This document shows positions 56,917 to 64,000 of a stretch of DNA of 64,000 nucleotides, one piece after another. Each line of letters starts with the position of its first letter. Within the stretch, counting starts at the first letter, position 1. Position numbers and translations under genes: made by a program. Source of the DNA: Arthrobacter sp. ov118 (GTDB lineage Bacteria > Actinomycetota > Actinomycetes > Actinomycetales > Micrococcaceae); assembly GCF_900116495.1 (NCBI RefSeq), contig NZ_FPAY01000014.1, positions 8,072 to 72,071 on the forward strand. The letters run 5' to 3'. The notes beneath the pieces are model-generated. The model made no database searches. It was not told the origin of the DNA and saw nothing but the letters and a program-made list of their open reading frames with translations.

Positions 56917-57497
56917 GCCCGCTTTACACCCGCGCCGTGATCGCGCTCGGCAGCAACCTGGGGGAGCGCAACGACACGTTGTCCACCGCCGTCGCAGACC
57001 TCGTCGACCCGCCGGCGGTGCGCCTCCTGGCCATCTCGCCGATCGTGCAGGCCAAGGCAGTGGGCGGCCCGCCGGGCCAGCCGGACTTCCTCAACATGGT
57101 GATCGCCGTCGAGACGTCCCTGCCCCCGCTCGAACTGCTGGGGCATTGCCACGCCGTGGAACAGAAGCATTTGCGCGTCCGCGACGTCCGGTGGGGGCCG
57201 CGGACCCTGGATGTGGACATCATCACCTACGGGGACGTGGTGAGCTCCGACCCCGAGCTCACGCTGCCCCACCCCCGGGCCGCGGAACGGGCGTTCGTGC
57301 TCTATCCGTGGTCACTGATCGATCCCGCGGCGGAGCTCAACGGCGAACGCGTGGGCGACCTCGCGGCCAGGGCAGCCGATTTCGCGGACCTCGCACCGTT
57401 TGACGGCTTCTCCACCCTCTCCGGCACAGCCGGCACCAACACAGATGCCGCAGCCGCAGCCGGCACCAACACAGCCGGTACGGTGGAGCGGCCGTGA
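56913..57497 (+). CDS. folK: 2-amino-4-hydroxy-6-hydroxymethyldihydropteridine diphosphokinase
   Basis: This 194-residue enzyme pyrophosphorylates the pterin made by FolB. Seen are AVIALGSNLGERNDTLSTAV, FLNMVIAVETSLPPLELL, and RDVRWGPRTLDVDIITYGD with the metal-binding Asp pair. The C-terminal 25 residues are an Ala/Gly/Thr/Asn-rich tail made of two AGTNT units and are not part of the fold. GTG start within folB (GTGA overlap). Confidence 0.96.
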   Translation: MSPLYTRAVIALGSNLGERNDTLSTAVADLVDPPAVRLLAISPIVQAKAVGGPPGQPDFLNMVIAVETSLPPLELLGHCHAVEQKHLRVRDVRWGPRTLDVDIITYGDVVSSDPELTLPHPRAAERAFVLYPWSLIDPAAELNGERVGDLAARAADFADLAPFDGFSTLSGTAGTNTDAAAAAGTNTAGTVERP

Positions 57498-58018
57498 AGC
57501 TGACCAACCCCCTGCTCCTGCTGGCCATCGCCGTCGTGCTGGCCGCGGTCGGCTGGATCGCCACCGTGCTGACCGGCCGCTACGGCCTGGCTACCCCCGT
57601 GCTGCCGCTTACGGGACTGCTGACCATGGGCGTGATCGTGGTGCTGACCCTCGTGCTGGGCATCCGCGTGCTGCGGTGGCGCAGCGGCAAGAAAACCAAA
57701 GTCCTCAACCCCATCCTGGCGGCGTGGACCCTGGTTCTGGCGCAGGCCTGCGCCTACACCGGCGCCGTCCTGCTGGGCTGGCACGCGGGAATCATTATCG
57801 AACAGTTGCGGCTGTGGAACCTGCGCAGCAACCACGACATCACCTGGGAGGCCCTGGCGATGGCCGGCGGCGGGCTCATCATGGTGGTCGTGGGGCTCGT
57901 CGTTGAGCGGTTCTGCCGGATCCCGCCCGAGGATGGCGACGCCGAACCGGGCCACGGGGTGCAGGGTAAACGCAGCAAGCCTCCGGCGGAAGGCGAATAT
58001 GCCTACCGAGGCGATTGA
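57494..58018 (+). CDS. DUF3180 family membrane protein
   Basis: This 174-residue protein has four membrane segments (NPLLLLAIAVVLAAVGWIATV, LPLTGLLTMGVIVVLTLVL, LAAWTLVLAQACAYTGAVLLG, ALAMAGGGLIMVVVGLVV) and the conserved HAGIIIEQLRLWNLRSNHD loop. This is DUF3180, nearly always beside folK in Actinobacteria; role unknown. The GTG start overlaps the folK stop by 4 bp. Confidence 0.94.
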   Translation: MKLTNPLLLLAIAVVLAAVGWIATVLTGRYGLATPVLPLTGLLTMGVIVVLTLVLGIRVLRWRSGKKTKVLNPILAAWTLVLAQACAYTGAVLLGWHAGIIIEQLRLWNLRSNHDITWEALAMAGGGLIMVVVGLVVERFCRIPPEDGDAEPGHGVQGKRSKPPAEGEYAYRGD

Positions 58019-58511
58019 TCCTCCCGGCATCGACTGGGTCAGGGTGTCACCGAAGTACGTCACCGTGCGCGTGGCCGGATGGGCGCTGGGAACCCTGGTG
58101 GCGGTTGCCCTCCTGTCACTTCCCCTCGTCCTGGTCCTGAGCGGAACGTGGGCGTGGCCGCCGCTCTGGCTGGCTGTGGCCGTTCCGGCGGTCTGGCTGC
58201 TTCTGGCGCTGTGGCGGCTGGCGCTGATTCCCCGGCAGGTGCGCTCGATCGGCTATGCCGAGCGTGAAGACGACCTCCTGATCCGGCGGGGCATCTTTTA
58301 CCAGCGCATCCTCGTGGTCCCGTACGGGCGGATGCAGTACGTCGACATCGCCGTGGGACCCGTCGAGCGTCCCTTGGGCCTGTGCACCCTGAAACTGCAC
58401 ACCGCCTCCGCCGGAACCAGCGCCGAGATCCCCGGCCTGCCCGCCAGCGAAGGCGCCCGGCTCCGCGAACAGCTGTCCGCCCGCGGCGAGGCCCGGCTGG
58501 CCGGGCTGTGA
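57999..58511 (+). CDS. PH (bPH2) domain-containing membrane protein, short partner
   Basis: This 170-residue protein has two membrane helices (AGWALGTLVAVALLSLPLVLV and PLWLAVAVPAVWLLLALWRL) followed by a bacterial PH domain: GYAEREDDLLIRRGIFYQRI, VVPYGRMQYVDIAVGPVERP and LCTLKLHTASAG. It forms a pair with the larger PH protein encoded next (YdbS/YdbT-like). Such pairs confer antimicrobial or phage-toxin resistance in Bacillus; the role here is unknown. ATG at 57999 lies 20 bp inside DUF3180. Confidence 0.93.
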   Translation: MPTEAIDPPGIDWVRVSPKYVTVRVAGWALGTLVAVALLSLPLVLVLSGTWAWPPLWLAVAVPAVWLLLALWRLALIPRQVRSIGYAEREDDLLIRRGIFYQRILVVPYGRMQYVDIAVGPVERPLGLCTLKLHTASAGTSAEIPGLPASEGARLREQLSARGEARLAGL

Positions 58512-58526
58512 CGGGAAGGCTGTGAG

Positions 58527-60098
58527 GTGATGGCGCTGACTCCGGAGGGGACCCGGGCTGGGGACGCCGGCTGGTTACGCGTGCACCCGGCCTCTCCGTT
58601 CGTCCGCGGCTGGGTGGCCTTGGCGGCGCTGTTCGTCTTTTTCGGACGCGACACTTTCGAGCGCCTGCTCCAGGGCGGCCCGCTCTTCGACGAGGGCTTC
58701 GCCGGGCGGGCGCCGTGGCTGCTGCTCGGCGGCGGCACCCTGCTGCTGTTGACCGTCGTCGGGTTCATCCTGAGCTGGTACTTCACCCGTTACCAAGTGG
58801 CGGATGGGTACGTGCGGGTCAACACCGGTTTCCTCTTCAGGCAGCAGCGGCAGGCCAGGCTGGACCGGGTGCAGGCCATCGACGTCGTGCAGCCCTTTCT
58901 GGCACGGATCTTCGGGCTGGCGGAACTGAGGTTTGAAGTCGCCGACGCCGGCGAATCCGCAGTGCACCTCGCCTATCTGCGCGCAGATGAGGCCCGGCAG
59001 CTCCGCGCGACGATTCTCGCCGGCGCCTCCGGCGCGGCCGGTTCCCCGCTATTGCCGTCGGCGGCACCGGATCCCGGGCAACCGGCAACGGCCGCCGTGG
59101 AGGCCCCGGAACGGACCGTTCTGACCGTGCCGCCGTCGAGGCTGCTGGGCTCGCTGCTACTGAGCGAGCAGAGCGTGGCCATCGCGGCCGGCGGCATCGC
59201 CTCGGTGATGCTCTCGGCCGTCACCGAAAACCGGAGCTTTACGGTCTTCCTGATTCCTGCCGTGATCGGACTCGTCGCCTCCTATTGGAACTCGTTCAAC
59301 CACGGCTACAACTTCACCGCCGCCGATTCCCCGGACGGCCTCCGGCTGCGCTACGGACTCCTGGACACCCGGGCCCAGACCGTGCCGCCGGGCCGGATCC
59401 AGGCGCTGAAGGTCAGCCAACCGCCGCTGTGGCGGCTCTTCGGCTGGTACCGGGTCCAGGTCAACGTGGCGGGCTATGGCCTGGCCGGAAGCGCGGGCGA
59501 AGGGGCAGCCCGCACCACGCTGCTGCCGGTGGGCTCCCTCGCCGAAGCACTTGAGGTCCTCTCCCTCGTGATCCCGGATCCCGGGACCCCGGAGCCGGGG
59601 AAGGTTTTCACGGCAGGCATCGCCGGTCTCGCACAGGCCGCCGGCACCCCGGGACCCGGTATGTCCGGGAACGCGGACCGGCCGGATGACGACGGCGGAT
59701 TCGTCACCACCCCGCGCCGGGCCCGGCTCCTGGCACCGCTGGGCTGGCGGCGGAACGGCTTCACCGCAACGGAGACAGCGCTGCTCCTGCGGTCCGGCCG
59801 GTGGTGGCGGAACCTCGTGGTGGTGCCGCACCAGCGCACCCAGTCCATGGCGCTCCAGCAGGGGCCGCTCGCCCGCAGGTTCCAGGTGGTTGACCTGGTC
59901 CTGCACACCACCGCCGGACCCGTCGCCCCGCGGCTCATCCAGGCCGGACTCGACGAAGCCCGGACCCTCCTGGAAGCCCAGTCCGCCCGGGCCCGTGCCG
60001 CGCGCAAGCGCCAAAAGAGCGAGCACTGGATCGACCCGGCGACCGAGCCCGCACAAACACCGGCAGAAGACACTCAGGAAGGCCCGCATCATGGCTAA
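58527..60098 (+). CDS. PH (bPH2) domain-containing membrane protein, long partner (YdbT-like)
   Basis: This 523-residue protein has three bPH2-type blocks separated by membrane helices: LGVEV-like first block at YQVADGYVRVNTGFLFRQQR with RLDRVQAIDVVQPFLARIFG, a second at DGLRLRYGLLDTRAQTVPPG, and a third at ATETALLLRSGRWWRNLVVV with PHQRTQSMALQQGPLARRF. Membrane segments include LLLGGGTLLLLTVVGFILSW. The Lys/Arg-rich tail overlaps the DUF2520 gene by 8 bp. GTG 58527 and ATG 58530 are adjacent starts. Confidence 0.93.
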   Translation: MMALTPEGTRAGDAGWLRVHPASPFVRGWVALAALFVFFGRDTFERLLQGGPLFDEGFAGRAPWLLLGGGTLLLLTVVGFILSWYFTRYQVADGYVRVNTGFLFRQQRQARLDRVQAIDVVQPFLARIFGLAELRFEVADAGESAVHLAYLRADEARQLRATILAGASGAAGSPLLPSAAPDPGQPATAAVEAPERTVLTVPPSRLLGSLLLSEQSVAIAAGGIASVMLSAVTENRSFTVFLIPAVIGLVASYWNSFNHGYNFTAADSPDGLRLRYGLLDTRAQTVPPGRIQALKVSQPPLWRLFGWYRVQVNVAGYGLAGSAGEGAARTTLLPVGSLAEALEVLSLVIPDPGTPEPGKVFTAGIAGLAQAAGTPGPGMSGNADRPDDDGGFVTTPRRARLLAPLGWRRNGFTATETALLLRSGRWWRNLVVVPHQRTQSMALQQGPLARRFQVVDLVLHTTAGPVAPRLIQAGLDEARTLLEAQSARARAARKRQKSEHWIDPATEPAQTPAEDTQEGPHHG

Positions 60099-61011
60099 AC
60101 CAGGACGCCTCGGCATCGGAATCATCGGCGCAGGAAAAGTGGGCGCCGTCCTCGGGGCGGCGCTGCGCGGGGCCGAGCACGCCGTCATCGGAGTGTCCGC
60201 CGTGTCGGACGCGAGCCGCGAACGAGCCGAAACACTCCTGCCGGGCGTCCCGATCCTGGACGTGCAGGACATCGTGGAGCGCGCCGAACTGGTGCTGCTC
60301 GCCGTCCCGGATGACGCCCTCGGCCCGCTCGTTGACGGGCTGGCCAAACTCGGCGCCTGGCAGCCCGGCCAGCTGGTTGCGCACACCTCCGGGCGCTTCG
60401 GCGTCGGGATCCTGCACCCGGTCCGTGCCGCCGGCGCCGTTCCGCTCGCACTGCACCCGGCCATGACGTTCACCGGGATGAGCCTGGACCTCACAAGGGT
60501 CCTGGACTGCACCTTCGGCGTCACGGCCGACGCCGCCATGCTGCCGATCGCCCAGGCTCTCGTCGTCGAGATGGGCGCCGAGCCGGTCGCCATAGCCGAG
60601 GCCGACCGCGTCCTCTACCACGCGGCCCTCGCGCACGGCTCGAATCACCTGGTCACGCTCGTGGCGCAGGCCTCGCAGCTGCTCCGTGAGATCGGCGTCG
60701 AGGCCCCGGACCGGATGCTGGGACCGCTACTGCGCGCCACCCTTGAGAATGCGCTCGCCTCCGGCGAGTCGGCCCTGACCGGACCCGTGGCCCGCGGGGA
60801 CGCCGGCACTGTGGCCGCCCACGCCGGCGCGTTGCGCGAATACGACGGCGGTTCGGCCGGCGATATTCTTGAGGCATACCTGGCGATGGCCCGGGCGACG
60901 GCCCGCCGGGCAGGAAGCCGCGGCCTCTTGAAGCCGGACCAACTCGACGGCATCGAACAGGCGCTCGGCGGCCCGGACCAGAACGGGACCCACGCCCCGG
61001 AAGGACCCTGA
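60091..61011 (+). CDS. Rossmann-like and DUF2520 domain protein
   Basis: This 306-residue protein has an NADP-type Rossmann motif GIGIIGAGKVGAVLGAALRG and LVLLAVPDDALGPLVDGLA, then a C-terminal helical DUF2520 domain (ADRVLYHAALAHGSNHLVTL and GPLLRATLENALASGESALT). The architecture is that of 6-phosphogluconate-dehydrogenase-fold reductases such as ketopantoate reductase. It ends 1 bp before panC, so a role in pantothenate synthesis as the ketopantoate reductase is plausible (inference; compare the PanG type of reductase). Confidence 0.92.
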   Translation: MAKPGRLGIGIIGAGKVGAVLGAALRGAEHAVIGVSAVSDASRERAETLLPGVPILDVQDIVERAELVLLAVPDDALGPLVDGLAKLGAWQPGQLVAHTSGRFGVGILHPVRAAGAVPLALHPAMTFTGMSLDLTRVLDCTFGVTADAAMLPIAQALVVEMGAEPVAIAEADRVLYHAALAHGSNHLVTLVAQASQLLREIGVEAPDRMLGPLLRATLENALASGESALTGPVARGDAGTVAAHAGALREYDGGSAGDILEAYLAMARATARRAGSRGLLKPDQLDGIEQALGGPDQNGTHAPEGP

Positions 61012-61012
61012 C

Positions 61013-61915
61013 ATGGCAATTCAACTCGTCACCACTGCTGCCCAGCTCCGCGACGCAAGCGCCCGGCTCCTGACGCAGAAAGGGGGCACGTCCCAGGGAC
61101 TCGTGCCCACGATGGGCGCCCTCCACGAGGGGCACGCGCAGCTGGCCCGGACCGCCGTCGCCCAAAACGACGTTGTGGTGGCCAGTATCTTCGTCAACCC
61201 CCTGCAGTTCGGTGAGGCCGCCGACCTCGAACGCTACCCGCGGACGCTGGAGGCCGACCTCGCCCTGCTCGAGGCCGAGGGCGTGGACCTGGCGTTTGCG
61301 CCGGGTGTCGAGGAGGTTTACCCCGGCGGGGAACCCCGCGTCCGGATCACGGCGGGGCCCCTGGGCGAAAAGTGGGAGGGGGCGTCCCGGCCGGGACACT
61401 TCGACGGCGCACTGACGGTCGTCGCGAAACTGCTCCACTACGGAATCCCGGGAACCGGACTGCCCGACGGGGGCCAGCCCGCCTACCGCGCCTACTTCGG
61501 ACAGAAAGACGCGCAGCAGCTGGCGCTGGTCCAGCGTATGGTGGCGGACCTGAATTTCCCCGTGGAGATCGTGCCCGTGCCCATTGTCCGCTCGGCCGAC
61601 GGCCTGGCACTCTCCAGCCGCAACCGCTTCCTCTCCGAAGACGAACGCGGGGCCGCCCTGGTTCTCTCCCGTGCGCTGCGGCTCATCGAGGAACGCGCCA
61701 ACGCACACGAGCCCCTCGACATCGAATCCGCGCAGGCCCTGGTCCGGTCCCAGCCGCTCGTGAAACTGGACTACTTCGAGGTCGTGGATCCGCGCACCCT
61801 CGAACCCCTCGCGGAGAACTGCCAGGACACCCCGTTCCGCGGTGAGGGGCTGGCGATCATCGCCGCCAAAGTCGGTCCGGTCCGCCTCATCGACAACGCG
61901 CCGCTGAACTCCTAA
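61013..61915 (+). CDS. panC: Pantothenate synthetase
   Basis: This 300-residue enzyme condenses pantoate and beta-alanine with ATP. Marks are LVPTMGALHEGHAQLARTAV with the HxGH adenylation motif, ASIFVNPLQFGEAADLERYP, YFGQKDAQQLALVQRMVADL and LALSSRNRFLSEDERGAAL (SSRN/KMSKS-like loop). Full length. It closes the folate/pantothenate row. A REP-like hairpin starts 7 bp after its stop. Confidence 0.97.
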   Translation: MAIQLVTTAAQLRDASARLLTQKGGTSQGLVPTMGALHEGHAQLARTAVAQNDVVVASIFVNPLQFGEAADLERYPRTLEADLALLEAEGVDLAFAPGVEEVYPGGEPRVRITAGPLGEKWEGASRPGHFDGALTVVAKLLHYGIPGTGLPDGGQPAYRAYFGQKDAQQLALVQRMVADLNFPVEIVPVPIVRSADGLALSSRNRFLSEDERGAALVLSRALRLIEERANAHEPLDIESAQALVRSQPLVKLDYFEVVDPRTLEPLAENCQDTPFRGEGLAIIAAKVGPVRLIDNAPLNS

Positions 61916-61921
61916 CACCAT

Positions 61922-61978
61922 CGCGGGGTCACCTACCGCCCATGCGGCCGCCCTCTATGGGCCGTAGCTGACCCCGCG
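61922..61978. repeat. REP-like hairpin, copy 2
   Basis: Arms at 61922-61943 and 61957-61978 are inverted copies with two mismatches and a 13-nt loop. Arm 1 reads CGCGGGGTCACCTACCGCCC, one base from copy 1. It is directly downstream of panC. Confidence 0.9.
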
Positions 61979-62102
61979 TTGCCTTTCCGGGGGCGGAAGT
62001 TTGCTCGCGGTGGGAATGCCCCCGGGGCTTAGACTGTTGCAACCTGCAGCAGCGCCGACGCTCTCCCGGATCCGCACCCAAAACACCCTGAGGGATATTC
62101 CC

Positions 62103-63620
62103 ATGTCACCAGACGTCTCTTCCAAAGCCTCCGGCGCCCCCGCGCCTGAGGCCGACCTGGCCGACCCCACGGTCGCGGCGGCCCCGGCCGTCCCGGGAAC
62201 GACGGCGCCAGCGGCGCCTTCCGCGCCGGCGAAAATGTCCCGCGAATCCGTCACCATCATCGCCACGTTGCTGGTGGCCACGTTCGTCGTGATCCTCAAC
62301 GAAACCATCATGAACGTGGCCCTGCAGCGGCTGATGGTGGACCTGAACATCGACGCGCCAACCGTGCAATGGCTCTCCACCGGCTTCATGCTCACCATGG
62401 CCGTCGTGATTCCTACCACCGGGTTCATCCTGCAGAGGCTGTCCACCCGCGCCGTGTTCATGCTGGCCATGGGCCTGTTCTCCAGCGGCACGCTGCTGGC
62501 CGCCCTCGCGCCCGGCTTCGTAGTCCTGCTGCTGGCCCGCATCGTCCAGGCCGGCGGCACGGCCATCATGCTGCCGCTCCTGATGACCACAATCCTCACG
62601 CTGGTGCCGCTGGAACGCCGCGGTGCCGTGATGGGCAACGTCAGCATCGCCATCTCGGTGGCGCCGGCACTGGGTCCCACGGTCTCCGGCCTGATCCTCC
62701 AGCACTTTTCCTGGCGGTTCATGTTCGTCTTCGTGCTGCCGATCGCGCTCGCCGCGCTCGCCATCGGGGCCAAGTACCTGACCAACATCGGTGAAACCGA
62801 GAAAACCCGGCTCGATGCCCTCTCCGTGGTGCTCACGGTCCCCGCTTTCGGCGGCCTGGTGTACGGCTTGAGCCAGATCGGCGGCGGCCAGGCCGGCTCC
62901 CGCACCCCCGCCGTGGCGGCCCTTGCCGTCGGCGTGGTGGCCCTGGCGGCGTTCGTCCTGCGCCAGCTGAAACTGCAGAAGGGCGACGGGCCCCTGCTGG
63001 ACCTGCGCGCATTCACCTTCCGGATGTTCACGGTGTCCGTGCTGCTGCTGGTCGTGGCCATGATCGCCCTGTTCGGCGCGGTGATCCTGCTGCCCTTGTA
63101 CCTGCAGGAGATCCGCGGCCTGACATCACTCGAGACCGGCCTGGTGCTGCTCCCGGGCGGCCTGGCCATGGGCCTGCTGGGGCCCTTCATCGGCCGCATT
63201 TTCGACAAGGTCGGACCGCTGCCGCTGACGGTGACGGGCTCGGTCATGATGGTGCTCTCCCTCTGGCAGCTTTCCATGCTTGACGCCGTGTCACCGGTGG
63301 GCTGGATCATCACCCTGCACGTGGCGCTGAGCCTGGGCCTGGCGCTCCTGTTCACCCCTGCCTTCACGACGGGTCTGAACCCGTTGCCGCCCCATCTCTA
63401 CTCGCACGGCTCGGCCATCATGAGCACGCTGCAGCAGGTGGCCGGCGCCGCCGGCACCGCGCTCCTGGTCTCGATCTACGCCTTCGTGGCGGCCGCCTCG
63501 GGCATGGTCGCCGGCATGCACGCGGCGTTCCTGACGGCGGCCGTCATAGCCCTCGCCGCCGTCGTGCTGTCCGCCCTGATGCGCAAGACCGAGGGCGCTG
63601 CGCAGCCGGCCGCTCACTAG
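62103..63620 (+). CDS. MFS transporter, DHA2 family (14-TMS drug exporter type)
   Basis: This 505-residue membrane protein has an Ala/Pro-rich start, then VTIIATLLVATFVVILNETI and MNVALQRLMVDLNIDAPTVQ as helix 1, LLLARIVQAGGTAIMLPLLM (motif C region), VAPALGPTVSGLILQHFSWR and LVLLPGGLAMGLLGPFIGR. This is the EmrB/QacA/Lmr-like pattern of proton-driven exporters of drugs or small molecules. Substrate unknown; no linked regulator within the window. TAGACT at 62030-62035 may be the -10. Confidence 0.93.
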   Translation: MSPDVSSKASGAPAPEADLADPTVAAAPAVPGTTAPAAPSAPAKMSRESVTIIATLLVATFVVILNETIMNVALQRLMVDLNIDAPTVQWLSTGFMLTMAVVIPTTGFILQRLSTRAVFMLAMGLFSSGTLLAALAPGFVVLLLARIVQAGGTAIMLPLLMTTILTLVPLERRGAVMGNVSIAISVAPALGPTVSGLILQHFSWRFMFVFVLPIALAALAIGAKYLTNIGETEKTRLDALSVVLTVPAFGGLVYGLSQIGGGQAGSRTPAVAALAVGVVALAAFVLRQLKLQKGDGPLLDLRAFTFRMFTVSVLLLVVAMIALFGAVILLPLYLQEIRGLTSLETGLVLLPGGLAMGLLGPFIGRIFDKVGPLPLTVTGSVMMVLSLWQLSMLDAVSPVGWIITLHVALSLGLALLFTPAFTTGLNPLPPHLYSHGSAIMSTLQQVAGAAGTALLVSIYAFVAAASGMVAGMHAAFLTAAVIALAAVVLSALMRKTEGAAQPAAH

Positions 63621-63634
63621 GCCACACAAAGGGC

Positions 63635-63673
63635 AACGCGGGGTCACTTAGCGCCGGTCCGGACCTCGGCGGT
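63635..63673. repeat. REP-like hairpin, copy 3, interrupted
   Basis: Arm 1 AACGCGGGGTCACTTAGCGCC is at 63635-63655, followed by a GGTCCGGACC loop and the first bases of arm 2 (GGCGGT, 63668-63673). The rest of arm 2 (expected AAGTGACCCCGCGTT) is missing; IS30-like sequence follows instead. Confidence 0.78.
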
Positions 63674-64000
63674 TTCTAGCGGTCGTTGCAACACTCAATG
63701 AAAATTGGGAGTTGCAACGACCGTGTCGTCTTTAGCGGAAGCACCACGAACCAGCAGGAAATACACGCAGGAGCAGAAGGACGAGTTCTTCTCGGTTCTG
63801 GATCGGTTGGGTAGTGTGGCCCGGGCTGCCGAGTCACTGGGCTTTAACCGGTACACGTGCCGGAAATGGGCAAGGCGTGCCGGGTTCCGGGGCAGGCCCG
63901 GCGGCCCGGTTCATCCCGGGCTCGGGGAGTATTTCCGGCTGCGCAAGGCCGGCAGCACACGCAGGGAAGCTGCCAGCGCGGTGGGCGTTAACCCGCGCAC
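63674..64000 (+). mobile_element. IS30-family-like insertion sequence, left part
   Basis: The element begins within about 63674-63681. Its end carries the inverted pair GGTCGTTGCAAC (63681-63692) and GTTGCAACGACC (63711-63722), directly before the transposase start. The right end lies beyond the window. It appears to have inserted into the second arm of a REP-like hairpin, in line with the known liking of IS30 elements for palindromic targets. Confidence 0.75.
63723..64000 (+). CDS. IS30 family transposase (partial, N-terminal helix-turn-helix region)
   Basis: About 92 N-terminal residues are visible from the GTG at 63723 and the gene runs off the right edge. The text begins VSSLAEAPRTSRKYTQEQKD, continues LDRLGSVARAAESLGF and NRYTCRKWARRAG (helix-turn-helix), then GLGEYFRLRKAGSTRREAAS with AVGVNPRT (a second HTH). 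This double HTH is characteristic of IS30-type transposases. GGGAG lies 11 nt upstream, inside the terminal palindrome. The DDE catalytic domain is outside the window, so intactness cannot be judged. Confidence 0.78.
   Translation, partial: MSSLAEAPRTSRKYTQEQKDEFFSVLDRLGSVARAAESLGFNRYTCRKWARRAGFRGRPGGPVHPGLGEYFRLRKAGSTRREAASAVGVNPR

Overview
The window is high-GC actinobacterial chromosome, most likely an Arthrobacter/Pseudarthrobacter-type member of the Micrococcaceae. The main evidence is the block tilS-hpt-ftsH-folE-folP-folB-folK-DUF3180-PH-PH-DUF2520-panC, a typical actinobacterial order, together with the general protein style. About 66 protein genes are supported. I saw no rRNA, tRNA or CRISPR. 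The only clear mobile DNA is the left end of an IS30-type element at the right edge.

Layout. 1-9683: two divergent units. The leftward one encodes an amino-acid-type ABC transporter (permease, ATPase, binding lipoprotein), three flavin-dependent luciferase-like monooxygenases and a DUF1684 protein. The rightward one encodes a FAD/NAD(P)-binding protein and a GNAT acetyltransferase. The parts match the logic of the Bacillus ytmI/yxe sulfur-salvage operons (import, N-acetylate, oxygenate), with extra components those operons lack. 9725-16362: transporters (BASS, SulP, NhaA), a RelA/SpoT synthetase-domain protein and an alpha/beta hydrolase. 16421-18179: a rhodanese and a divergent persulfide-dioxygenase-like/rhodanese protein behind a 20-bp palindrome that resembles CsoR/CstR operators. 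18236-25082: small-molecule housekeeping genes (PfkB kinase, HAD phosphatase, GDPD, NAD(P)HX dehydratase, histidine phosphatase, glycerate kinase). 25151-28044: a stress-flavoured group (DUF6766, DUF6328, SDR, acidic disordered protein). 28196-30396: a uracil-type permease divergent from a RutE-like nitroreductase. 30679-38238: 2H phosphoesterase, diguanylate cyclase, phosphoglucomutase, DUF4190, POT peptide transporter, Zn alcohol dehydrogenase.

38239-40624 is the oddest non-coding DNA. Two intergenic clusters of GGACATGTCC-like palindromes bracket an amidase gene. They reuse one module (palindrome, +69, +20 to 22) three times, and the left cluster also carries a 29-bp tandem repeat. 40625-49638: rhodanese-pheA, diacylglycerol-kinase-like, serS, HAD, SatD-like, DUF429, ppa, dacB. 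49752-61915: the conserved metalloprotease/tilS/hpt/ftsH/folate/panC block. 62103-63620: an MFS exporter, then the IS30 end.

Dispersed structures: a family of hairpins built on CGCGGGGTCACTTACCGCC occurs at 47323, 61922 and 63635. The last copy lacks its second arm exactly where the IS30-like element begins. Several genes (19891, 21097, 43424, 54951) have a TANNCT hexamer exactly 6 nt before the start codon, the signature of leaderless transcripts.
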